From Rhizobium hidalgonense (GTDB lineage Bacteria; Pseudomonadota; Alphaproteobacteria; Rhizobiales; Rhizobiaceae): a stretch of DNA of 64,000 nt. The position numbers were made by a program, and so were the translations under genes. A model generated the notes under the pieces. It was not told where the DNA came from. It saw only the letters and a program-made list of their open reading frames with translations, and did not search any database. How positions within the stretch are numbered: the stretch's first letter is position 1; every line of letters starts with the position of its first letter. Positions 31,746 to 39,391 of this stretch are shown here, piece by piece. The stretch is from positions 205,804-269,803 of the forward strand of contig NZ_LODW01000127.1 in the NCBI RefSeq assembly GCF_002914525.1, in the 5' to 3' direction.

Positions 31746-32285
31746 GTGAGCGAATTCGAAACTGCAACTGAGGTTATGCTGAGCCAGCCGTCGAGCGCGG
31801 ATATCGGCGTCGAATATTTTGACCATATCAAGAAAATCAATGACATCTTCTACGATCAGATCAAGATTTCCGATCAGAAGGCCGCCTATATCTTTACTTT
31901 CATGCTCGCCTTTCTGGTGAGTTCAAGCGAGGTGAGGGCGGTTTTCAGCCCGGCACGTTATATCGGCGGGACGCCGGGCGGCATGCTGTTCTCGGGCCTG
32001 CTTGCCGCAGCCTCGGTCTTTTCCATCCTGTCGGCCATCCTCGTTGTGCTGCCGCGTCGCTTGAACAGCTCGACCTCGCTGTTCTGGGGCGCCTGGCCCG
32101 GTCATCGCGACATGTTCTTCGAGGCGGCACTCCGGCGCGACGAGCGTTATCTCTTCGACCAATATCTCGAAAACGCCAACATCCTCTCCACCATCGCCCG
32201 CAACAAATACCGCTGCGTCACCTTTGCGTTTCGAGGCTTGATGGTGAGTGTCATTGCTTACGTGCTGCTGTTGGTGGCGGTGTGA
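31746..32285 (+). CDS. DUF5706/Pycsar-effector-like transmembrane protein
   Basis: 179 residues from GTG 31746 with GGAG upstream. The layout matches the DUF5706 (Pycsar effector transmembrane) family as I remember it: amphipathic helix, then IKISDQKAAYIFTFMLAFLV (DxKA before helix 1), helix 2 ending SAILVVLPRR, a cytoplasmic linker (FWGAWPGHRDMFFEAALRRD), then NILSTIARNKYRCVTFAFRG into a last helix. Pycsar effectors respond to cyclic pyrimidines made by a partner cyclase and damage the membrane in phage defence. Here the gene is divergent from a CHASE2 cyclase operon. Family membership is fairly likely; a defence role is inference. Confidence 0.65.
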   Translation: MSEFETATEVMLSQPSSADIGVEYFDHIKKINDIFYDQIKISDQKAAYIFTFMLAFLVSSSEVRAVFSPARYIGGTPGGMLFSGLLAAASVFSILSAILVVLPRRLNSSTSLFWGAWPGHRDMFFEAALRRDERYLFDQYLENANILSTIARNKYRCVTFAFRGLMVSVIAYVLLLVAV

Positions 32286-32313
32286 GGTTTTGCCGGAGGG
32301 TGCCGCGGCGTCA

Positions 32314-32450
32314 GCCCCTCACCCTAACCCTCTCCCCGCTCTGACGGGGAGAGGGGACGTGCCCCATACGAGAGGTGGGAGGGGAACGGAGAGGTTGTAT
32401 CCCCTTCGCCCCGTTTGCGGGGAGAAGGTGCCGGCAGGCGGATGAGGGGC
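32314..32450. repeat. 137-bp interspersed element with terminal inverted repeats
   Basis: The ends are GCCCCTCA and TGAGGGGC (8-bp inverted repeats). Inside are two hairpins: CTCTCCCCG-CTCTGA-CGGGGAGAG, and CCTTCGCCCCG-TTTG-CGGGGAGAAGG. The region is non-coding and lies between convergent genes. It resembles palindromes common in rhizobial intergenic DNA and could also act as a terminator for both neighbours. Confidence 0.7.
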
Positions 32451-32459
32451 GGCCCTTTT

Positions 32460-32948
32460 TCAATCCTCAACCTCGAGAACGAGCTCAAGTTCAACAGGCA
32501 CGCCAAGCGGCAGGCTGGCGACGCCGAGCACGACGCGGCCGGAGAGCTTTTCTTCGCCGAAGACCTGGAGCAGCATTTCCGACGCTCCGTCGGCAACCTT
32601 CGGATGGTCGCGGAAATCGCCTTCGGTGGCGATATAGACGCCGAGCTTGACGACTTTTGCGATCCTGTCCAGCGAGCCGAGATAGTCCTTGGCGGCTGCA
32701 AGTGCGCTGAGCGCCGCCGTTTCGGCCGCTTTCTTGCCATCTTCAACCGTCAGTGCGCCACCGACGCGGCCGATATAGCGCGGCTCGCGGTTGATCACCG
32801 GTAACATGCCGCTGAAGAAGACCAGCTTGCCTGATGTGACCGCCTCGACATAGGCACCCAGGGGTGTCGGCGGCGGGGGAAGCGCAATGCCTTGTTCCTG
32901 CAGCCGTCGTTCCGCGCCGGCTGCCAACGCTTTCACTTGGTTTACCAT
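32460..32948 (-). CDS. RidA family (YjgF/YER057c/UK114) protein
   Basis: 162 residues, longer than typical ~130-residue RidA. Core segments are FFSGMLPVINREPRYIGRVG, ALSALAAAKDYLGSLDRIAK and SGRVVLGVASLPLGVPVELE; the last carries the conserved Arg that binds carboxylates. RidA proper deaminates reactive enamines; this divergent subgroup is less studied. The start overlaps the SDR stop by seven bases, so the pair is an operon. The partner SDR suggests shared metabolism of an imine or carbonyl compound. Confidence 0.88.
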   Translation of the reverse strand: MVNQVKALAAGAERRLQEQGIALPPPPTPLGAYVEAVTSGKLVFFSGMLPVINREPRYIGRVGGALTVEDGKKAAETAALSALAAAKDYLGSLDRIAKVVKLGVYIATEGDFRDHPKVADGASEMLLQVFGEEKLSGRVVLGVASLPLGVPVELELVLEVED

Positions 32949-33667
32949 TTGCCCAGATGTGCGCCGCCGTCGACGTGCAGCACCTCCCCGGTTACGCGCG
33001 GAGCTTCGGTCAGGAAGACGACCGCATCGACGATTTCCTCGACGTTGGAAATGCCAGCCATCGGCGACAGCGTGCTGAGGAAGTCTTTCGGATTGTCCTT
33101 ATGCAGCGGCGTGTCCACCACGCCGGGAGCGACGATATTGAAGCGAATTCTCTCGCTGGCATATTCCATCGCCAGGTTCTTGGAGATGGCGTTGATGCCG
33201 CCCTTCGTCATCATCGATACCGAGGCGGAGAAGCCGGCAATCGGATGATCGGTCAATGGCGTGGTGATGCTGACAACGCTGCCGCCGGTTTTCTGTGTGA
33301 GCATCTGCCCGACGACCAGTTGCGTCAGGTGGATGAAGCCTTCGAGATTGGTCGAGGACAATGTCCTGAAGTCGGCCATCGTGAAATCGACGAATGGCTT
33401 GGCCAGGAAGATACCGGCATTGTTGACGAGGCCGTCGATCGAGCCGAACCGGTCGATAGCGGTTTTTGCCACCTGCGCTGCGGTTTCGGCATTGCCGATG
33501 TCGCCGTCGACAAGCGCCAGTCTTTCCGAAGCCAGCAAGGCATCCGAGGTGCTGACCTGGCGTGAGGTGGCGACAACATTGTAGCCGCGCTCGATGAAGG
33601 CGTTGACGAGCCCGGCTCCGATACCCTGGGAGGCGCCCGTAACGATGACAGTCTTTCCGGTAGTCAT
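32942..33667 (-). CDS. SDR family protein lacking the catalytic Tyr
   Basis: 241 residues. The cofactor motif is TGASQGIGAGL (TGxxxGxG) near residue 11-21, with NNAG at about 85. The active-site region reads GFSASVSMMTKGG: the Lys is present, but the residue four before it is Ser instead of Tyr, checked codon by codon. The C-terminus (VAPGVVDTPLHK ... EVLHVDGGAHLGKW) is normal. It is therefore an atypical, perhaps non-reductase SDR. Start ATG 33667 follows GGAG; starts at 33679 and 33694 are less likely. It is divergent from a LysR gene and overlaps the RidA gene. Confidence 0.88.
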   Translation of the reverse strand: MTTGKTVIVTGASQGIGAGLVNAFIERGYNVVATSRQVSTSDALLASERLALVDGDIGNAETAAQVAKTAIDRFGSIDGLVNNAGIFLAKPFVDFTMADFRTLSSTNLEGFIHLTQLVVGQMLTQKTGGSVVSITTPLTDHPIAGFSASVSMMTKGGINAISKNLAMEYASERIRFNIVAPGVVDTPLHKDNPKDFLSTLSPMAGISNVEEIVDAVVFLTEAPRVTGEVLHVDGGAHLGKW

Positions 33668-33835
33668 GTTGAACTCCATAATTTGGTCGGGCAACGGAGG
33701 TCTTGCGCTTGCGAAGGCCGGGTCGCTCGAGATGGGGCGGCTGCGAATGCGCCTCCATCGGATTTGTGGTTGTTTTCGCAGGGTGAATATGGCGAAAACT
33801 CCATTCCTCGATTAGGTGGAAATATCTGGATTCTC

Positions 33836-33853
33836 TTTTGCATTAATGCAAAA
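33836..33853. promoter_or_regulatory. Perfect 18-bp palindrome in LysR/SDR promoter
   Basis: TTTTGCATTAATGCAAAA is identical to its reverse complement. It ends 8 bases before the LysR start codon, in the 194-base divergent space. Probably a binding site for the adjacent LysR protein, giving autoregulation. Confidence 0.6.
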
Positions 33854-33861
33854 ATCTCGGC

Positions 33862-34764
33862 ATGGCAGACCTCAACGACATCGCGGTTTTCGTGACGGTG
33901 GCGCGCTACGCCAGCTTCAGCCGCGCTGCCCATTCTCTCGGCATGCCGGTCTCCACCGTCAGCCGGAAGGTGACGTCGCTGGAGGAGCAACTCGGCGTGA
34001 CGCTGCTGCAGCGGACGACCCGCAAGCTCAGCCTGACCGCGCAGGGCCGCGCCTATTTTGATCAGTGCAGCGAGCCGCTCGCCCATCTTATGGACGCCGA
34101 GCAGGTATTGACGGAAACGCATAGAAAGCCGGAAGGCTTGCTGAAGATCTCCGTTCCCGTCATCTTCGGACAGGAGGTCTTCTACGAATTCGTTTCGGCT
34201 TTCTTGCAGACCTATCCCGAAATCCGGATCGATCTCTTCGTCACCAACCTGTTTCTCGATCTGATCGCCGAAAATATCGATCTCGGCATCCGCTTCGGCG
34301 AGCTCAAGGACTCCTCGATCGTCGCACAGCGGCTCGGAAAGAGCGTGCGCTATCTGGTCGCCACGCCGGACTATATGAAGGGCAGGGCGCTTCCCTCAAC
34401 GCCCGAAGACCTGAAGGACCACCGGTGCGTGCTGTTGAACGGCCGCAACGGCGAAGCGGAGTGGCATCTCGTCAGCGGCCGCAAATCGGTCCGCCAGCAG
34501 GTGTCGGGGCCGGTCTCGAGCCGGGATTTCGCGGCGGTGAGCGCCTTCACCTATCGCGGACACGGCATCGGGCTCCTACCTTCCACCTATTGCGAAGATG
34601 AGATTAGAAGAGGCGAACTGATCCGCCTGCTGCCGGACTGGTCATCGGAGGAAATATTCGTGCATGCGGTCTATCCCACACGCCGCTTCCTGCCCTTGCG
34701 CCTGCAGGTTTTTCTCGAGGCGCTGAAGGCGTGGAAGACCCCCTTGTGGCTGCCCCTGCATTGA
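33862..34764 (+). CDS. LysR family transcriptional regulator
   Basis: 300 residues, the standard length. The N-terminal winged HTH is clear (MADLNDIAVFVTVARYASFS, then LGMPVSTVSRKVTSLEEQLG, LLQRTTRKLSLT). The effector domain begins near residue 90 (LLKISVPVIFGQEVFYEFVS) with FVTNLFLDLIAENIDLGIRF. This matches the CrgA/AaeR-like LysR subgroup, often controlling a divergent SDR or oxidoreductase. It therefore probably regulates the SDR-RidA operon through the palindrome at 33836-33853. Confidence 0.93.
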   Translation: MADLNDIAVFVTVARYASFSRAAHSLGMPVSTVSRKVTSLEEQLGVTLLQRTTRKLSLTAQGRAYFDQCSEPLAHLMDAEQVLTETHRKPEGLLKISVPVIFGQEVFYEFVSAFLQTYPEIRIDLFVTNLFLDLIAENIDLGIRFGELKDSSIVAQRLGKSVRYLVATPDYMKGRALPSTPEDLKDHRCVLLNGRNGEAEWHLVSGRKSVRQQVSGPVSSRDFAAVSAFTYRGHGIGLLPSTYCEDEIRRGELIRLLPDWSSEEIFVHAVYPTRRFLPLRLQVFLEALKAWKTPLWLPLH

Positions 34765-34872
34765 GGCTCCCGATGCCATCACCTAAAATTGAAGCCGCGC
34801 GCGCGGGCGGGCGTCCCGAGACAATCCAGCTGTGTTAGAGTTCGCTGGCTTGAATGGCGCGGGGATTTGCCG

Positions 34873-35649
34873 ATGCTGACGACAGTTGCGGTGCTCATGG
34901 GTCTTTCCGGCCTCGTCCCGGCAGCGCAGGCAGGGGCAAACGAGGTCGACGTCAGTATCGTACTTGCCGTCGACACCTCGCGGTCGATGGATTTCGAAGA
35001 GATCGGCATTCAGCGCGAGGGCTATGTCGCGGCGCTCAAGCACAAGGAATTTATCGATGCGGTGAAGGGCGGTCTGACCGGCCGGATTGCCATCAGCTAT
35101 TTCGAATGGGCGGGCTATGTCGTCCAGGATTCGATGATCGACTGGCAGGTGATCGAGACGGAAGCGGATGCGATCGCTTTCGCCGACAAGCTCGACGCCC
35201 GGCCGATCGCCACGCAGCGGCGAACCTCGATCTCCACCGCCATCGACCAGGGCGCCAACATGATCAGCACCGGTCCCTTCCAGGGCAGGCGCGAGGTGAT
35301 CGACGTTTCCGGCGACGGCCCGAACAACTCAGGTGATCCTGTCACGCCTGTCCGCGACAAGGCGGTGGCATCAGGCATGATCATCAATGGGCTGGCCATC
35401 ATGCTGCGTCCTTCCGATGCGCCCGGCGGGCTCGACAAATATTACGCCGATTGCGTCATCGGCGGTCCCGGCGCCTTCGTGCTGCCGGTCCACAAGATCG
35501 AGGATTTCGCCATCGCCGTGCGCCGCAAGCTGGTGCTGGAGATCAGCGGCCTGTCCCCGCCGCCGACGATGGAGACGGTCGCCGGAGCTGGGCCGCTGAC
35601 GGATTGCCTGATCGGTGAGAAGCAGTGGCGGGATATGTTCTACAGGTGA
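34873..35649 (+). CDS. DUF1194 family von Willebrand-type secreted protein
   Basis: 258 residues starting MLTTVAVLMGLSGLVPAAQA, a signal peptide. The mature part has VDVSIVLAVDTSRSMDFEE, a MIDAS metal-binding DxSxS motif of the vWA fold. It continues GRIAISYFEWAGYVVQDSMI, then REVIDVSGDGPNNSG. DUF1194 proteins are periplasmic vWA-like proteins common in rhizobia, with no established role; they may bind partners through the MIDAS metal. The frame upstream to 34789 lacks a ribosome-binding site and is rejected. Confidence 0.85.
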   Translation: MLTTVAVLMGLSGLVPAAQAGANEVDVSIVLAVDTSRSMDFEEIGIQREGYVAALKHKEFIDAVKGGLTGRIAISYFEWAGYVVQDSMIDWQVIETEADAIAFADKLDARPIATQRRTSISTAIDQGANMISTGPFQGRREVIDVSGDGPNNSGDPVTPVRDKAVASGMIINGLAIMLRPSDAPGGLDKYYADCVIGGPGAFVLPVHKIEDFAIAVRRKLVLEISGLSPPPTMETVAGAGPLTDCLIGEKQWRDMFYR

Positions 35650-35690
35650 GTTGGTGAGCCGAGGGTGTCTTGGGATGAGAGAGGAGAGGG

Positions 35691-35890
35691 CATGCCGTGT
35701 GGCACCCCCCTCTGGCCTGCCGCCACCTCCCCCACAAGGGTGGAGATTGGCAAGAGGCTTGACCATCGCTCCCTCTCGAACGGCATCGACAATCACAATA
35801 CTCAGTTGTTTTGGGAAGCCGTCACGCCCAGCCGATCCCCCTCCTTGTGGGGGAGATGTCCGGCAGGACAGAGGGGGCGCCGCGCGGCAC
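35691..35890. repeat. ~200-bp palindromic interspersed element, copy 2
   Basis: Same length and order as copy 1 (10401-10600): CACCCCCCTCTGGCCTGCC, then CACAAGGGTGGAGAT, AGGCTTGACCATCGCT, ATCGACAATC, GGGAAGCCGTCACGCCCAGC, GTGGGGGAGATG and CAGAGGGGG. The right inner arm has diverged (CCCCCTCC instead of CTCCACCC). Confidence 0.8.
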
Positions 35891-35963
35891 CCCGGTAAAG
35901 GAAAGAAGCCTCGCCCTGTCGGACTCCAAGAGCGAGGTAGGTGCTCCCAGCGTCTGCCGTCTC

Positions 35964-36653
35964 CTACAATGGCAGCTCCCGGCCGGCCTGTTCGCTGACC
36001 ATATATTCGGCGTACCAGTCCGGCCAGCCCTCGTCGTGCTTGCCGCCGTTGCGCTTCTCGTGTTCGCCGTGGGCGATTGCCGCGCGGCGCAGGGCGGACG
36101 CCAGGTCGCTCGATGTGGAGAAGGCCGTCTCGTCGGCGTCGATGCGGCCAGGCAGGCGGGCGGTGACTTCCTGGAACAGCCAACCGTTGCCGTCGGGATC
36201 CTTGAACGAGGCGAAGGAGCGATAGCTGCGGTGCTCGGGATCGCGGCCGGCGACGCGCAGCCGTCCGAAGAGGTACGGTTCGTCTTTGCCGGCATAGACG
36301 CCGGCAGCATCATGGAACACGTCGCTCACTTCGATGCCGCGGGCGATGAGATCACGGCGAGCTCCCTCGATGTCGGAGACCACGAGGTAGAGCCCCTGGG
36401 CGGAGCCGGGGGCTGCGGCGGTGACGTTCTTGCCGAAGATGATCGCACAGCCGGAGCCGGGCGGGGTAAACTGGATCACCCGGAAATCGGGATCATTGTC
36501 GAAGTCGGCGTCGAGCCGCCAGCCCAGACTCTGGTAAAAACGTTTGGCGCGGTCGACGTCGGCAACGGGGATGACGACCACTTCGAGCTTGGTGTCGACG
36601 GGCCGTGTTTGCGAATTTTCGATAGGGGATTCATTGCGCATTGCATTGCTCAT
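35964..36653 (-). CDS. VOC family protein with C-terminal extension
   Basis: 229 residues. A single VOC domain (residues ~22-165) is seen: LEVVVIPVADVDRAKRFYQS, FDNDPDFRVIQFTPPGSGCA, LYLVVSDIEGARRDLIARGI, and FKDPDGNGWLFQEV with the metal Glu. A ~60-residue tail follows (LASALRRAAIAHGEHEKRNG, then WPDWYAEYM). Tails of this type occur in VOC proteins fused to or acting with oxidoreductases. A 243-base gap separates it from the ribH gene. Substrate unknown. Confidence 0.85.
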   Translation of the reverse strand: MSNAMRNESPIENSQTRPVDTKLEVVVIPVADVDRAKRFYQSLGWRLDADFDNDPDFRVIQFTPPGSGCAIIFGKNVTAAAPGSAQGLYLVVSDIEGARRDLIARGIEVSDVFHDAAGVYAGKDEPYLFGRLRVAGRDPEHRSYRSFASFKDPDGNGWLFQEVTARLPGRIDADETAFSTSSDLASALRRAAIAHGEHEKRNGGKHDEGWPDWYAEYMVSEQAGRELPL

Positions 36654-36896
36654 CTTCAGCTCCTTGAGGTTTTGGATGCGTTAAGAATGGCGATACATGT
36701 CGGCGGTCAGTGGACCACAGCGCGGGCGGGGCGTCGAATCAATTATTCTTGGCTAGCTTTGCGGATTCCGCTGTAACGCAAGGCGTCGCTCGGGATGACG
36801 CAAGGTCTGTCGATCCGATGAGGCGGCGGGACCGGTTCCCGCCGTCTTCGTTGTCATTCTGCGGCTCGTCGAGCCGGCGGCGGAAGATGAATGCCC

Positions 36897-37331
36897 TTAT
36901 GCGGCGAGAGCGGCGCGGGTTTTGCCGATCACTAGAGCCGCCTTTGCAGCTTCACGCCCTTTCTCGACGAAATGGGCGCGGTAGATCTGGGTATGATGCT
37001 CGGTTTCCTGATAATGATGCGGTGTCAGAGAGACCGACAGCACCGGTACGCCTGTATCCATGCCGGCGCGCATCAGGCCATCGACCACGGCTTGGGCGAC
37101 GAATTCGTGGCGGTAGATCCCGCCATCGACGACGAAGGCGGCGGCGATGACGGCGGCATAGCGCCCGCTCGCGGCAAGATCGCGCGACAGCAGCGGCATT
37201 TCGAAGGCGCCAGGAACATCGAACACGTCGATTTGCTCGGCGGGAACAAGCTGTTGGAAACCTTCGAGCGCACGGTCGACGATATCGGCGTGCCAGCCGG
37301 CTTTGATAAAGGCGTAACGGGTGGGTGTCAT
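36897..37331 (-). CDS. ribH: 6,7-dimethyl-8-ribityllumazine synthase, type II (RibH2-like)
   Basis: 144 residues. FIKAGWHADIVDRAL has the Trp near residue 13 characteristic of the second (type II, decameric) lumazine synthase of Rhizobiales and Brucella. FDVPGAFEMPLL and FVVDGGIYRHEFVAQAVVDG (catalytic His) complete the active site. It condenses an amino-uracil with dihydroxybutanone phosphate in riboflavin synthesis. Other rib genes are absent here. An FMN riboswitch lies just upstream in its leader, so expression should fall when FMN is plentiful. The start has AAAGGAG before ATG 37331. Confidence 0.93.
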   Translation of the reverse strand: MTPTRYAFIKAGWHADIVDRALEGFQQLVPAEQIDVFDVPGAFEMPLLSRDLAASGRYAAVIAAAFVVDGGIYRHEFVAQAVVDGLMRAGMDTGVPVLSVSLTPHHYQETEHHTQIYRAHFVEKGREAAKAALVIGKTRAALAA

Positions 37332-37411
37332 GGTAATCTCCTTTGGCGTACAGACACGTCACCCAAGGCGATCACGAACGTCCCCGACAGCCCGCAAGGG
37401 CGGCAGGAACG

Positions 37412-37552
37412 CGCGTTCTCTTTCATCCGGACTATGACCGTCGGCTCAGGCATCTCACCTGATCTGCTGACCCTTCCGAAGAAGGCGCTCGCGGGCTCGC
37501 AATCGAAACTGCATACCGCCGGTAGGGACTTTCACCCCGCCCTGAGAACGGC
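37412..37552 (-). promoter_or_regulatory. FMN riboswitch (RFN element)
   Basis: On the minus strand the conserved RFN order is present: CAGGGCGGGGTGAAAGTCCC, CCGGCGGTA, GAGCCCGCGAGCG, GTCAGCAGATCAGGTGAGAT, GCCTGAGCCGACGG, and TAGTCCGGATGAAAGAGAAC. The closing P1 stem is CGTTCTC/GAGAACG (37544-37550 with 37414-37420). It stands 80 bases before ribH. A GCCGC-CCTT-GCGGGC hairpin in between may be the expression platform. Confidence 0.95.
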
Positions 37553-37639
37553 GGGGACAATAGGGGCAAGGCGGCGGGCTGGCAATAGGGCGAAATGCTT
37601 TCATCGCGGATGCGGGATGGTCGAGGCGTGAGTGGCCCG

Positions 37640-37904
37640 AACGGCAAGGCGGTTGTGCCGGCATACCCAGGTCAGATGCCTATGCCGGCACGCAGATGAG
37701 GGGGCCAGCGACGATAGGAGCGAGTGCACTGAGTAAGCGGAGGGTACAGTGACGAGTCAGCGTTAGTGAGGAATGTCTCCGTGGCCCTTGCTGAACGTAC
37801 ACGTTTGCCTACATGCTCCGGGTGAGGACACCCACGTCAAAACAGCATGACCCGCTGATCCCGCCTGAGGCGAGGGCAGGCCATGACAACCATGGGAGAG
37901 AGAC
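37640..37904. other. Gap with no recognised gene
   Basis: About 265 bases between the divergent ribH leader and the SRPBCC gene. It should hold promoters for both. No repeat copy, strong hairpin or credible small ORF is visible to me. Confidence 0.4.
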
Positions 37905-38351
37905 ATGCAAGACCCCCTCGTCGTTCACCGCGAGGCGCATATCGCAGCACCTCCGGCGGCGGTGTTCGCGCTGATGACCGATCCGGAGAAGATCCTGCGC
38001 TGGATGGGGACGGAGGCCGAGGTCGAGCCGGAGCCGGGCGGGCTCTATCTCGTCAACGTCACCGGCGCCCGATTTGCGCGCGGCTCGTTTCGCGAGGTGG
38101 TGCCGGTTCATCGGCTTGCCTACAGCTTCGGCTGGGACGGCAGCGAGGTGGTGCCGCCGGGCTCCAGCCTGGTCGAGATCGACCTGATCGAACAGGGGGG
38201 CGGAACGCTGCTGCGGCTCACCCATACCGGCCTGCCGAGCGCCGATCAATGCGCTGGTCATGCGGAAGGCTGGGCCCATTACCTCGGGCGGCTCACCGAG
38301 GTTGCAGCCGGTCGCGATCCCGGTCCGGATCCTTTTTACGGCAGGACATGA
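37905..38351 (+). CDS. SRPBCC (AHSA1-like) domain protein
   Basis: 148 residues. The START/AHSA1-type pattern is clear: EAHIAAPPAAVFALMTDPEK, ILRWMGTEAEVEPEPGGLYL, FREVVPVHRLAYSFGWDG, LTHTGLPSADQCAGHAEGWA and the terminal HYLGRLTEVA. These proteins fold into a helix-grip cup that binds hydrophobic ligands. Rhizobial members often sit beside an ArsR regulator, but none is here. GGGAGAGAC precedes the ATG. Ligand unknown. Confidence 0.88.
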   Translation: MQDPLVVHREAHIAAPPAAVFALMTDPEKILRWMGTEAEVEPEPGGLYLVNVTGARFARGSFREVVPVHRLAYSFGWDGSEVVPPGSSLVEIDLIEQGGGTLLRLTHTGLPSADQCAGHAEGWAHYLGRLTEVAAGRDPGPDPFYGRT

Positions 38352-38537
38352 ACGATTTTCCGCCGGCGGCGGGGCGCTGCTCAAGCGCTTGCCGTTGCGG
38401 GAAAAACGGCCGGCCGGTGCTCCCTTCATTCGTCGGAAAGCGCTGCTATTTCTCCCGTAAACATGAATGCGCAGTTCATCTCCAGTTCAATTTGGCGAAC
38501 CTAGGGTGGTTGCGGCTGGATGAATTGGAGTTTTTCG

Positions 38538-38846
38538 ATGAAGGCACTTTCTATCGCGGCTGCCTTGCTCGCTGGCAGCCTCTCGATCGGCACAGCTGAG
38601 GCGATGCCGATGGGGACAATCAAGGTTGAGAGCACTGTCACAAAGGTCGACTACGCCTGTGGCCGCGGCTGGCACCTGACCCGCTGGGGCGAATGCCGGC
38701 GCAATTGGCGACGCCCGCCGCCGGTGGCATTCTACGGCGGCCCGCCCCGCTGGGGCTGGGAGCGGCGTCACGGCGACTGGGACGGCCCGCGCTGGCGCCA
38801 TGAGCGGCGCTGGGATCGCGAGCGCCGCTGGCGGGACGACTACTAA
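38538..38846 (+). CDS. Small secreted GCG_CRPN-type protein, Arg/Trp-rich
   Basis: 102 residues. A signal peptide (MKALSIAAALLAGSLSIGTA) is followed by VDYACGRGWHLTRWGECRRN, the glycine-cysteine motif known in rhizobial proteins as GCG_CRPN. An unusual tail follows, made almost entirely of Arg, Trp, Gly, Asp and His. ATG 38538 has GGAG nine bases upstream; the earlier ATG 38520 would delay the signal peptide. Function unknown. The basic aromatic tail suggests interaction with nucleic acid or the envelope surface. Confidence 0.8.
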   Translation: MKALSIAAALLAGSLSIGTAEAMPMGTIKVESTVTKVDYACGRGWHLTRWGECRRNWRRPPPVAFYGGPPRWGWERRHGDWDGPRWRHERRWDRERRWRDDY

Positions 38847-38872
38847 AAGCCTCGGACAGGGGCAGACAAACG

Positions 38873-38903
38873 AAGGCCGGTGCGATGTTTCGCCCGGCCT
38901 TTT
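38873..38903 (+). terminator. Intrinsic terminator after GCG_CRPN gene
   Basis: AAGGCCGG (38873-38880) pairs with CCGGCCTT (38894-38901), extended internally by GCG/CGC across a bulge, and is followed by TTTTC. It lies between convergent genes; the minus-strand side lacks a good T-run. Confidence 0.85.
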
Positions 38904-38925
38904 CTCTTGGAAATCAGCACTGCGC

Positions 38926-39150
38926 TCAGATATTGCTGACGAGCCAGTATTTCCCGTCGATCAGCTCTTCGAGCTCGGCCGGATCCTTGACGCCGAACTC
39001 GAACCACTCGACGAGTTCCTTCGCCTTCCGCTTGCTCTCTTCCGCGGTAAAATCGATTCCGTAACGGGCGCACCACCGGCGAAGGATCGATGTCAGCAGC
39101 GTCATATCATTCCCGTCCAGCGGGTCTTTCGGCCAGTATGTCGTGCTCAT
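38926..39150 (-). CDS. Small conserved hypothetical protein
   Basis: 74 residues, acidic and mainly helical, with no signal peptide or membrane span. It begins STTYWPKDPLDGNDMTLLTS and continues WCARYGIDFTAEESKRKAKE, then LVEWFEFGVKDPAELEELID, ending in aromatic KYWLVSNI. Codon use matches its neighbours, and the hydrophobic/charged periodicity suggests a compact helical fold. I do not know the family. The 240 bases upstream contain a partial inverted repeat (CCACCG ... CGGTGG) and no other gene. Confidence 0.65.
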   Translation of the reverse strand: MSTTYWPKDPLDGNDMTLLTSILRRWCARYGIDFTAEESKRKAKELVEWFEFGVKDPAELEELIDGKYWLVSNI

Positions 39151-39391
39151 AGCAACCCCTCAATCGCTTATGACAAGCTGGCACATAATCGAATCAATGT
39201 CGCGCAATTTTAAAGTGTTCATCTGGTTGTTTTCCACCGTGGTGAATGGTTTTCCACAGGTGTTTCGGTGGTGGGGTTGACAGGGGTTTTGGGGAGAAGC
39301 GGCGGGCGCAAGAGCCGAGACGGGCTGCGGGAGCATCAGCGGGCGGATGCCCCGGGCTTGCGAACGTTTCCGGGCGATGCGATGTTAACCC

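Noticed and set aside
39225..39265. TTTTCCACA motifs resembling DnaA boxes
   Set aside because: Only two imperfect matches, no AT-rich unwinding region or replication gene nearby.
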